Origin: Gammaproteobacteria bacterium
Lineage (GTDB): Bacteria; Pseudomonadota; Gammaproteobacteria; Pseudomonadales; Azotimanducaceae_A
Assembly (NCBI GenBank): GCA_026713405.1
Contig: JAPOON010000664.1
Coordinates: 1-6,716 of the forward strand
DNA: 6,716 nucleotides
Reading direction: 5' to 3'
The first letter of the stretch is position 1. Every line of letters starts with the position of its first letter. Both the position numbers and the translations under genes were made by a program. Of the stretch, positions 1 to 6,525 are shown one piece after another. Below the pieces are notes generated by a model that saw only the letters and a program-made list of their open reading frames with translations, was not told the DNA's origin and searched no databases.

Positions 1-1194
1 CAGAAGTTCGGCGCCGTGGTCAGCCATGTTCGCGTGGCCAACGATCAGCACGACATCAAGGCAGTGCGCATCTCCGCCGGCGAGGCTGATCTCATGCTCG
101 GCTGCGACCTTGCGGTGGCCTCCGGTTTCGAGGCGCTGGCCAAGGTCCATGCCGGCCGTTCCAATGCCGTCGTGAACTGCGCGGAAGTGCCCAACGCCGC
201 CTTCGTGCTCAACCCTGACGCCGAGTTCCTGACCGCGGAAATGCAGCAGACCATCCGCGAGGAAGTCGGCGAAGAGAGCTGCCACTTCATCGACTCGACC
301 GGCATCGCCACGGAACTCCTCGGCAACTCCATCGCCAGCAACCTCTTCCTGCTCGGATACGCCTGGCAGCGCGGCCTGGTTCCCGTCAGCCGCCAGGCGC
401 TGGAGCGGGCCATCGAGATCAACGGCGTCGCGGTGGATTTCAACAAGCAGGCGTTCCTGTGGGGACGCCGCGCCGCCAACGCCCCGGAACAGGTCACCAG
501 TCTCGTCGAGACAGCTCTCGAGAAGCCACGCCGCCTGTCGCTCGACGAACTGATTGCCGACCGAACAGACCGCCTGACCGCCTATCAGAACGCCTCCTAC
601 GCCCGCGACTACACCGACTTCGTCAACCGCGTCAGCGAGGCAGACAACCACTCGGAACGACGGTTGACCCGCGCGGTTGCCGAATCGCTGTACAAGCTCA
701 TGGCCTACAAGGACGAATACGAAGTGGCGCGCCTCTACACCGATGGCGACTTCCAGCGCAAGATCAAGGCGCAGTTCGCCGGCGACTACAAACTGAGATT
801 TCACCTGGCGCCGCCGCTGCTGTCCCGAAAAGACCCGCACACCGGCCACCTGATCAAACGTGAATTCCCCGGCTGGATACTCCCTGTTTTCACCCTGTTG
901 GCGAAACTCCGCTTCCTGCGCGGTTCCGCTCTCGACATCTTCGGATTGTCCGGCGAGCGGCGCCGGGAACGGCAGGACATCGCCGATTACCGAGAGCAGC
1001 TCGAGGAATTACTGGCCGGCCTCTCCGACGCCAACTATGCCGCAGGCGTGCAACTCGCCGAGTTGCCCCTCCAGTTGCGGGGATTCGGCCACGTCAAGGA
1101 CGAGAACCGGGTCAAGCTGAACCTGCAGCGCGACCGACTGCTGGCCGCCTACCGCGGAGAAAGCCCGGTCAAGGTCGTCGAAAAGGCGGCCTGA
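1..1194 (+). CDS. Indolepyruvate:ferredoxin oxidoreductase, fused type, C-terminal part (5' truncated)
   Basis: The frame is open from the first base, so this is the last 397 residues of a longer protein; the GTG at position 16 is internal and not a start. The beginning (QKFGAVVSHVRVA) resembles the QKxGAVxSHVR motif of the gamma (POR/KGOR) domain of 2-oxoacid:ferredoxin oxidoreductases. Residues 1 to about 170 (GEADLMLGCDLAVASGFEAL, later STGIATELLGNSIASNLFLLG) fit that domain. The remaining 200 or so residues fit the extra C-terminal region (DUF6537-like) of the large fused indolepyruvate family, which is usually about 1,150 residues. Family role: cytoplasmic, thiamine-diphosphate and iron-sulfur dependent oxidative decarboxylation of aryl-pyruvates from aromatic amino acids to aryl-acetyl-CoA, reducing ferredoxin. 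The thiamine-diphosphate and cluster domains lie upstream of the window, so catalytic competence cannot be judged. No frameshift is seen. No strong terminator follows; the next gene has its own promoter. Confidence 0.88.
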   Translation, partial: QKFGAVVSHVRVANDQHDIKAVRISAGEADLMLGCDLAVASGFEALAKVHAGRSNAVVNCAEVPNAAFVLNPDAEFLTAEMQQTIREEVGEESCHFIDSTGIATELLGNSIASNLFLLGYAWQRGLVPVSRQALERAIEINGVAVDFNKQAFLWGRRAANAPEQVTSLVETALEKPRRLSLDELIADRTDRLTAYQNASYARDYTDFVNRVSEADNHSERRLTRAVAESLYKLMAYKDEYEVARLYTDGDFQRKIKAQFAGDYKLRFHLAPPLLSRKDPHTGHLIKREFPGWILPVFTLLAKLRFLRGSALDIFGLSGERRRERQDIADYREQLEELLAGLSDANYAAGVQLAELPLQLRGFGHVKDENRVKLNLQRDRLLAAYRGESPVKVVEKAA

Positions 1195-1215
1195 ATCGAG
1201 TAAACCTCACGACTC

Positions 1216-1231
1216 TACGTTACCAAACGTA
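1216..1231. repeat. Inverted repeat TACGTT-ACCA-AACGTA, possible operator
   Basis: Two perfect 6-nt arms, TACGTT and AACGTA, are separated by the 4-nt spacer ACCA. The repeat lies 8 nt before the predicted -35 box of the regulator and 21 nt after the oxidoreductase stop. The size and placement fit an operator for a second transcription factor, for example of the TetR type. As a hairpin it would be weak (6 bp, AT-rich) and has no T-tract after it, so it is a poor terminator. The binding protein is unknown. Confidence 0.4.
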
Positions 1232-1239
1232 ACAAAGGA

Positions 1240-1268
1240 TTGGACTTCGACCTGGTTTGCAGTAGAAT
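1240..1268 (+). promoter_or_regulatory. Predicted sigma70-type promoter of the regulator-pump operon
   Basis: The -10 box TAGAAT (1263-1268) matches TATAAT at five of six positions. The partial -35 box TTGGAC (1240-1245) is placed exactly 17 nt upstream; it agrees with TTGACA only at its first three bases. Transcription would begin near 1275, giving a leader of about 32 nt before the ATG at 1307. The predicted start falls inside the palindromic operator at 1268-1294, an arrangement suited to repression. Prediction is by eye only. Confidence 0.45.
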
Positions 1269-1294
1269 TGCCCAGACCAATTTGGTCAGACCAA
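1268..1294. promoter_or_regulatory. FadR-like tandem and overlapping operator
   Basis: The 13-mer TTGGTCAGACCAA (1282-1294) is a perfect palindrome around A1288 and contains the core TGGTC-N-GACCA known for E. coli FadR. A near copy, TTGCCCAGACCAA (1268-1280), lies 14 nt upstream and differs at two positions. Between them, GACCAA-T-TTGGTC (1275-1287) forms another perfect palindrome in the opposite arm order. The segment therefore offers three half-sites of perfect sequence plus one degenerate half-site, with centres at 1274, 1281 and 1288, spaced 7 nt. It covers the end of the predicted -10 box and the start site and ends 12 nt before the regulator's ATG. Autorepression by the adjacent FadR-type protein is the natural inference. 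Confidence 0.65.
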
Positions 1295-1306
1295 GCCGCC
1301 CAGGGC

Positions 1307-2035
1307 ATGCAAACCAAGCACGAAAACATCGCCAACATCCTGACGGATGAAATCCTCTCCGGCCGCTATCGCCCCGGCGACCGGCTGCCGTCCGAGCGGG
1401 AAATGGCCATCCGCTTCCACGCGAACCGGGGCGCCGTCCGTGAAGCCATGAGCCGGCTCTCCCAGCTCGGCGTTGCCGCCATTCACCGGGGCGGCGCACG
1501 GGTAACGCCCATCGACGAAGCGAACCTGGACATCATCGGCTACATGCTTTCGTCCAGCGAGCTTCCCGACGCCAAGCTTCTCGACCAGATCTTCCAGGTG
1601 ATCGACCGGCTGCTGGCCATGGCCGCGGAAACCGTCGTCGTGGAAGCTTCCGACCGGCAGATCGAGAACATCCGCACCCTCGTCCAGCGCCTGCTCGACC
1701 CGTCGCTGGACGGTGAAGCCCACACGGCCGCGCGTGTAGAAATGATGCGGGCCGTCATGGTCACCAGCGACAACCTGGTGTGCCAGTTGATCGCGAGAAG
1801 CCTCTTCGAGCAATTCGCGCCGAGCCTCGCCGCCTTCGAGCGCTACGTACAACTCGACGTCGACGCCTTCACCCTGCTGATGCGCCAGCTCGACAGCGCC
1901 CTGGCCGTCCGCGACCGCACCGCCCTGCGCGCCGTGTTCGACAGCCTGGCCGGCCTGCACCGAGAAACCATGCTGGGCGCCCTTGCAGCCGCATCGCGCG
2001 ACGCCGAGAACCAACCGCGGGCAGCCCTGTCATGA
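1307..2035 (+). CDS. GntR-family transcriptional regulator, FadR subfamily
   Basis: A 242-residue cytoplasmic DNA-binding protein. Residues 1-69 form a GntR winged helix-turn-helix: I8-L17 helix, RYRPGDRLPSEREMA (20-34), the recognition region NRGAVREAMSRL (40-51) and the wing IHRGGARV (59-66). R31, R41 and R45 line up with R35, R45 and R49, the DNA-contacting arginines of E. coli FadR. Residues from about 73 to 242 are mostly helical and fit an FCD/FadR-type ligand domain. The Asp and His metal-ligand positions of FCD proteins are occupied by R143 and M147, while H218 may match the last His; this suggests a metal-free effector site, as in FadR. I chose ATG 1307 because the longer TTG start at 1268 would lie in the -10 box and operator. 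The ribosome binding site is weak. The stop overlaps the adaptor start (ATGA), so the two are translationally coupled. It probably represses its own operon; the inducer is unknown. Confidence 0.88.
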   Translation: MQTKHENIANILTDEILSGRYRPGDRLPSEREMAIRFHANRGAVREAMSRLSQLGVAAIHRGGARVTPIDEANLDIIGYMLSSSELPDAKLLDQIFQVIDRLLAMAAETVVVEASDRQIENIRTLVQRLLDPSLDGEAHTAARVEMMRAVMVTSDNLVCQLIARSLFEQFAPSLAAFERYVQLDVDAFTLLMRQLDSALAVRDRTALRAVFDSLAGLHRETMLGALAAASRDAENQPRAALS

Positions 2036-3177
2036 AAGATAAACTGATCATTCCCGGCCTGGTGGTCCTGGCTTCCCTGTTCGGCGCCGCCGTGCTGATG
2101 GCCACCAGCCCCCAGGTCGAGCCCACGAACCCGACGCCCGTACCGCCCACCGTGCGCGTTCGCGACATCGAGCCCGAGCCCATCCGCCTGCGCGTGCATT
2201 CCCAGGGCACCGTGGCACCCGATACCCAGAGCCAGCTCATTCCCGAGGTTTCCGGCCGCGTCACCTGGATGTCCGGGGCGCTGGTCAACGGCGGCTACTT
2301 CGAGAAGGGGCAAACCCTGTTGCGCCTCGACGACAAGGACTATCAGTCGAGCCTGAAACGCGCCCGGGCGGCGCTGACCCGCGATGAAGCACGCTACGAA
2401 CACGCCCTTTTCGAGTTCGAGCGCATGCAGAGCCTGGAAGAGCGGCGCCTGGCAAGCCGCTCCCAGATGGAATCCGCGCAGCGTGACTATCGCGTGGCGG
2501 ACGCGACCCTGGAAGACTCCCGGGCCAACGTGGAACAGGCCAGCCTCAACCTGGAGCGCACCGAGGTCAAGGCGCCGTTCACCGGCCTGGTGCGCGACGA
2601 ATCCGTCGACATCGGGCAGCTCGTGGGTCCAGGCTCCCCGGTTGCAACCATCTACGCCACCGACCGGCTCGAAGTGCGGTTGCCCATTGCAGACCGTCAA
2701 CTGGGCTTTCTCAATCTGCCCGTGGGGCACCGGGGCGAACTCCCCGCCGACCGTCAGCCGGCCGTCGCCCTCTCGGCGGAGTACGCCGGACAGCTTCTCG
2801 AATGGACCGGGACAATCGTGCGCACCGAGGCCCAGATCGATACCTCGAGCCGCATGGTCAATGTCGTTGCCCGCATCGCCGGCAACAGCGGAGAAACCCT
2901 GCCGGCAGTGGGCCTTTTCGTGAACGCCGACATCGAGGGGCTGCTGGTCGACGATATCGTCGTTTTGCCCCGTAACGCACTCAGGAACGGCAACCGCGTA
3001 CTGGTGGTCGGCGACGACAACCGCCTGGAGTTCCGCGATGTCGAGCCGCTGCGCCTCTTCCAGGATGACGTATTGATCCGGGCCGGCCTTTCAGCCGGTG
3101 AGCGGGTCTGCATTTCGCCCATGCAGACGCCCATCGACGGCATGCTCGTCAACCCGGTCGGGGAAGCCGCGGGCTGA
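2032..3177 (+). CDS. RND efflux periplasmic adaptor (HlyD/AcrA-like membrane fusion protein)
   Basis: A 381-residue adaptor that would link the inner-membrane pump to an outer-membrane channel. Residues 5-24 are a hydrophobic N-terminal segment with no lipobox cysteine, so it is a membrane-anchored protein and not a lipoprotein. A proline-rich linker (27-39) follows. The first half of the lipoyl/barrel-sandwich domain is at about 55-103 (PEVSGRVTWMSG, then FEKGQTLLRLDDKDY). An alpha-helical hairpin rich in Arg, Glu, Ala and Gln spans about 105-175. The second lipoyl half starts at ERTEVKAPFTGLV (KAPFTG at 180-185), followed by the beta-barrel and a membrane-proximal domain with VVLPRNALR, GLSAGERV and a PIDGM motif near the end. 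ATG 2032 overlaps the regulator's stop by 4 nt; an upstream extension of this frame lies inside the regulator gene and is not protein-like. The length is typical. Substrate cannot be inferred. Confidence 0.93.
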   Translation: MKDKLIIPGLVVLASLFGAAVLMATSPQVEPTNPTPVPPTVRVRDIEPEPIRLRVHSQGTVAPDTQSQLIPEVSGRVTWMSGALVNGGYFEKGQTLLRLDDKDYQSSLKRARAALTRDEARYEHALFEFERMQSLEERRLASRSQMESAQRDYRVADATLEDSRANVEQASLNLERTEVKAPFTGLVRDESVDIGQLVGPGSPVATIYATDRLEVRLPIADRQLGFLNLPVGHRGELPADRQPAVALSAEYAGQLLEWTGTIVRTEAQIDTSSRMVNVVARIAGNSGETLPAVGLFVNADIEGLLVDDIVVLPRNALRNGNRVLVVGDDNRLEFRDVEPLRLFQDDVLIRAGLSAGERVCISPMQTPIDGMLVNPVGEAAG

Positions 3178-3181
3178 CACC

Positions 3182-6100
3182 ATGCACACCGCCATCGCCT
3201 GGTTCACACGCAACCCGGTTGCCGCCAACCTGTTGATGGCCGTCCTGTGCGTGGGCGGCTTTCTCTCGATTCTCACCGTAAACCAGGAAGAGTTTCCGTC
3301 GTTCGATATACCCATCGTCACGATTACCGTGCCCTACCTCGGCGCGGCGCCGGAGGAAGTCGAGCAGGGCGTGTGCATACGCGTCGAGGAAGCCATCGAG
3401 AGCGTGGCGGGCATTGACAAGATTCACTCGATCGCGAGCGAAGGCACTTGCCTCGTCAACGCGGAACTGGAGATCGACACCGACCGGGTCGTCGCCCTGA
3501 ATGAAATAAAGGGCCGGGTCGATGCCATCAACAGTTTCCCCGTGGAGACGGAAACGCCCACCGTTTCCATGATGGCCCTGCACCGCAACGTTCTGTATGC
3601 GGCGCTGTCCGGCGACGCCGACGAACGCATCCTCAAGGAGGTGGCCCAGCAACTGCGCGACGAACTCACCGCCATCGACGGCGTCTCGCAGGTAAACGTC
3701 GCCTACATCCGCCCCTACGAGATTTCCATCGAAGTCCCCGAATACACGCTGCGCCGGCACGGCCTGACCTTCGACCAGATCACCCATGCGGTGCGCAACA
3801 CCTCGCTCGACATGCCGGGCGGCTCCATCAAGGCGCGGGACGGCGAACTCCTGCTCCGCTCCAAGGGGCAGGCCTACTGGGGAGAGGAGTTCGAGGGCGT
3901 GGTGGTGCTCACCAGGCAGGACGGCACCAACGTGACCCTGGGGGAGATCGCGGACATACGCGACGGATTCGAGGAAGGCGACCTCTTCGCCCGCTTCAAC
4001 GGCAAGCCCGCGGTGGTGCTCAGGATTTCGCAGCTCGACACCGAAGACATCATGCAGATCGCCCGGGACGTGAAGGGATACATCTCTGCGGTACGCCCTT
4101 CCCTGCCTGAAGGCCTGGAGCTGACCGTCTGGACCGACGCGTCCCTGGAACTCGAGGAGCGCATGAGCGTGCTCAATACCACGGCGCTGGGCGGCCTGGG
4201 GCTGGTGTTGATCGTGCTGGCGCTGTTCCTGAGATTCCGCCTCGCCATGTGGGTGGCCGCCGGCATTCCCATCGCGCTGCTCGGCACCATCGCCGTCTTT
4301 CCCTATCTCGACTTCCAGATCAGCACCCTGACGGTGCTGGCCTTCATCCTGGTGCTCGGTGTGCTGGTCGACGATGCCATCGTGGTCGGGGAACGGGTCT
4401 ACAGCCACGAACAGGTCGGCAAGTCGCCGGTAAACGCGGCCATCGACGGTACCCGCGAAGTGTCCATTCCGGTCATCTTCGGCGTACTCACCACCATGGC
4501 CGCGTTCATGCCCATCGTGATCGTCGAGGGCACCATGACCGACTTCTTCGGAGTCATCGGCAAGGTGGTGATGCTGGCCCTGGTATTCAGCATCATCGAA
4601 TCGCAATTGATCCTGCCGGCCCATCTTGCACACCGCAAGCGCGGCACCTCCCAGGGCGGCTTCGGGCGCCGCTGGAACCGGCTGCAGGGCAGGCTGTCTG
4701 CCTGGCTCGAGCGCATGGGTTCAGATTACTACGCGCCGTTCGTTGCCCGCGCGATCGCCAAGCGTTACATCACGGCCGCCGTTGGCCTCGGCATTCTCAT
4801 CCTGGCCATCGCGTTCCTGGCCAGCGGCCGCCTGATTTTCGGCTTCTTCCCCTCCATGGAAGGCGACCGCATTTACGCGCAGCTGGAAATGCCCGAAGGC
4901 GTGTCCGTGGATGTGACCATGCAGGGAGCCCACCAGCTCGAGCGGGCCGCCGGGACGCTGAACCGCGAATTGATGCAGGAGCTTGGCCAGGAGACGCCGG
5001 TGATCCTGAATCAACTCACCAGCATCGGCACCCCAGCGGACCGCGACGGTCCCCCGAACCTGCCGCAACCCGGGCGCAGCCACTTTGCGGAGGTGGTCAT
5101 CGAATTGCCGCCGGCGCGCCAGCGGGACAACCGCAGCACGGCGGAGATCGCCAATCGCTGGCGGGAGCTCGTCGGTCCCGTGACCGACGCGGTGAAACTG
5201 CGCTTCAGCTCCGACCGGTTCAGCGCCGGAGAAGCGATCAACTACCAGCTCGCCGGCAGCGATGTGGAGGCCCTGCGGGCCGCGGGCGCCGAACTGCGGG
5301 TCGAACTCGCCCGATACGCCGGGGTGTTCGACATCCACGACACCTTCCGGGCCGGCAAGCAGGAGATTCGCCTGAGCCTGCTGCCCGAGGCCAGAAACCT
5401 CGGTCTCACGCTGGGCGACCTGGCGCGCCAGGTGCGCAACGCTTTCTACGGCGCCGAGACGCAGCGGGTCCAGCGCGGCCGGGACGATGTCAGGGTGATG
5501 GTGCGATTCCCGGAAGCCGAGCGAAAGTCCATCGGCAACCTGGAAGACATGTACATCCGTACGCCCGGCGGCCAGGAAGTGCCGTTCTACAGCGTCGCCA
5601 GCTTCGAACTCGGCAACGGCTACTCCAGCATTCGGCGCACCAACGGACGGCGCGTCGTCAACGTGATCGCCGACGTGAACCGGGACGTCCATACGCCCGA
5701 AGAAGTGATGCGGGGCATCGATAGCACGGTAATCCCGTCATTGCTCGCGAAGTATCCGGGGATGTACATCGGCCTCGACGGCGAGCAGGAACAACGCATG
5801 GAAGCCATGGACGGGCTGGCGCAGGGGGCACTGCTCGCACTGGTCATCATCTACACGCTGCTGGCCGTGCCGCTGAGGAGCTATGTCCAGCCCCTGGTCA
5901 TCATGAGCGTCATCCCGTTCGGCGCGGTCGGCGCCATCTTCGGCCACTGGGTGATGGGCGTGGATCTCCAGTTCTTCTCGGCGCTGGGCATCGTGGCGCT
6001 GTCCGGCGTGGTGGTGAACGCAAGCCTGGTGCTGGTCGACTTCGTGAACCGCTGCCGGCGTCAGGGCATGGATGTGGACGAGGCGCTGATACAGAGCTGC

Positions 6101-6394
6101 AACGTCCGCTTCCGCGCCATCATCCTCACCTCGGTGACCACGTTCGTCGGGTTGATTCCGCTCATGTTCAACCAGACGCCTGCCACCATGCCGTTCATTC
6201 CCATGGCGACATCGCTCGCCTTCGGCGTGCTGTTCGCCACCTTCATCACCCTGATCTATGTTCCCACGCTGTACCGCATCGTCGAGGACCTGTTCGGGTG
6301 GGACCCGGTTGCCCAGGGCATGCAGGAGTCGCGGGAACAGCCGGCACGGCAGGACGCATCCTGGTCCGGCGAGACCTCTCCACGTCAAGCCTGA
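3182..6394 (+). CDS. RND-family multidrug-type efflux transporter, inner-membrane permease (HAE-1/AcrB-like)
   Basis: A 1,070-residue proton-driven exporter with the usual RND plan. TM1 is at about 13-33, followed by a large periplasmic porter/docking loop to about 330. TM2-TM6 follow at about 335-478, TM7 at about 530-550, a second periplasmic loop to about 875, and TM8-TM12 to about 1030. The tail is short, polar and cytoplasmic. TM4 carries VLVDDAIVVGE, with D397 and D398 matching D407 and D408 of AcrB. TM11 keeps R976 and T983 (AcrB R971 and T978). In TM10, GVVVNASLVLVDF aligns without gaps to GLSAKNAILIVEF of AcrB, so the essential lysine K940 is replaced by N946. ATG 3182 is 4 nt after the adaptor stop and gives the normal N-terminus (AIAWFTRNPVAANLL); the upstream extension overlaps the adaptor and is spurious. 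It works with the adaptor; no outer-membrane factor is encoded here. Substrate is unknown. Confidence 0.96.
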   Translation: MHTAIAWFTRNPVAANLLMAVLCVGGFLSILTVNQEEFPSFDIPIVTITVPYLGAAPEEVEQGVCIRVEEAIESVAGIDKIHSIASEGTCLVNAELEIDTDRVVALNEIKGRVDAINSFPVETETPTVSMMALHRNVLYAALSGDADERILKEVAQQLRDELTAIDGVSQVNVAYIRPYEISIEVPEYTLRRHGLTFDQITHAVRNTSLDMPGGSIKARDGELLLRSKGQAYWGEEFEGVVVLTRQDGTNVTLGEIADIRDGFEEGDLFARFNGKPAVVLRISQLDTEDIMQIARDVKGYISAVRPSLPEGLELTVWTDASLELEERMSVLNTTALGGLGLVLIVLALFLRFRLAMWVAAGIPIALLGTIAVFPYLDFQISTLTVLAFILVLGVLVDDAIVVGERVYSHEQVGKSPVNAAIDGTREVSIPVIFGVLTTMAAFMPIVIVEGTMTDFFGVIGKVVMLALVFSIIESQLILPAHLAHRKRGTSQGGFGRRWNRLQGRLSAWLERMGSDYYAPFVARAIAKRYITAAVGLGILILAIAFLASGRLIFGFFPSMEGDRIYAQLEMPEGVSVDVTMQGAHQLERAAGTLNRELMQELGQETPVILNQLTSIGTPADRDGPPNLPQPGRSHFAEVVIELPPARQRDNRSTAEIANRWRELVGPVTDAVKLRFSSDRFSAGEAINYQLAGSDVEALRAAGAELRVELARYAGVFDIHDTFRAGKQEIRLSLLPEARNLGLTLGDLARQVRNAFYGAETQRVQRGRDDVRVMVRFPEAERKSIGNLEDMYIRTPGGQEVPFYSVASFELGNGYSSIRRTNGRRVVNVIADVNRDVHTPEEVMRGIDSTVIPSLLAKYPGMYIGLDGEQEQRMEAMDGLAQGALLALVIIYTLLAVPLRSYVQPLVIMSVIPFGAVGAIFGHWVMGVDLQFFSALGIVALSGVVVNASLVLVDFVNRCRRQGMDVDEALIQSCNVRFRAIILTSVTTFVGLIPLMFNQTPATMPFIPMATSLAFGVLFATFITLIYVPTLYRIVEDLFGWDPVAQGMQESREQPARQDASWSGETSPRQA

Positions 6395-6481
6395 ATACCG
6401 CCTGGCTGCCCCTGTCGCCGCGGTCGGTGCCCGGTCAGCGCGAGCCGTTCAGCGTCAATTCGGGAATGGAGCTGTTTCCGC

Positions 6482-6525
6482 GCGCCTTGTCACAGGCAAG
6501 CGGTTGCCGCCGGGTGACGCCGCGC
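6482..6525. terminator. Imperfect hairpin in the convergent gap, possible weak bidirectional terminator
   Basis: Three nested pairings are seen: GCGC 6482-6485 with GCGC 6522-6525, GTCAC 6489-6493 with GTGAC 6514-6518, and GGCAA 6495-6499 with TTGCC 6504-6508 around the loop GCGG. Mismatches and a 5-nt bulge (6509-6513) interrupt the stem. The structure abuts the stop of the minus-strand gene and lies between two convergent genes, where a shared terminator is expected. Neither side has a clear T-tract, so intrinsic termination is uncertain and Rho-dependent ending is equally possible. The rest of the gap, 6395-6481, shows nothing I can support. Confidence 0.3.

Noticed and set aside
1268..1306. 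TTG start that would add 13 residues to the regulator
   Set aside because: It lies within the -10 box and operator, the added residues do not fit the GntR N-terminus, and the ATG at 1307 gives the normal start.
1780..2031. N-terminal extension of the adaptor frame
   Set aside because: It overlaps the regulator gene, reads as Arg/Pro-rich out-of-frame sequence, and the ATG at 2032 begins a proper hydrophobic anchor.
1843..2730. Minus-strand open frame of 295 codons across regulator and adaptor
   Set aside because: It is antisense to two well-supported genes and has shadow-like composition.
3098..3181. Extension of the pump frame upstream of ATG 3182
   Set aside because: It overlaps the adaptor's 3' end and lacks RND character; residues from 3182 match the usual RND start.
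3149..4633. Long minus-strand open frame of 494 codons
   Set aside because: It is antisense to the pump gene, His/Asp/Gly-rich as expected of a GC-rich shadow frame, and shows no family motifs.
4249..5724. Long + strand open frame of 491 codons in another phase
   Set aside because: It is an Arg/Gly/His-rich shadow of the pump gene with no domain features.
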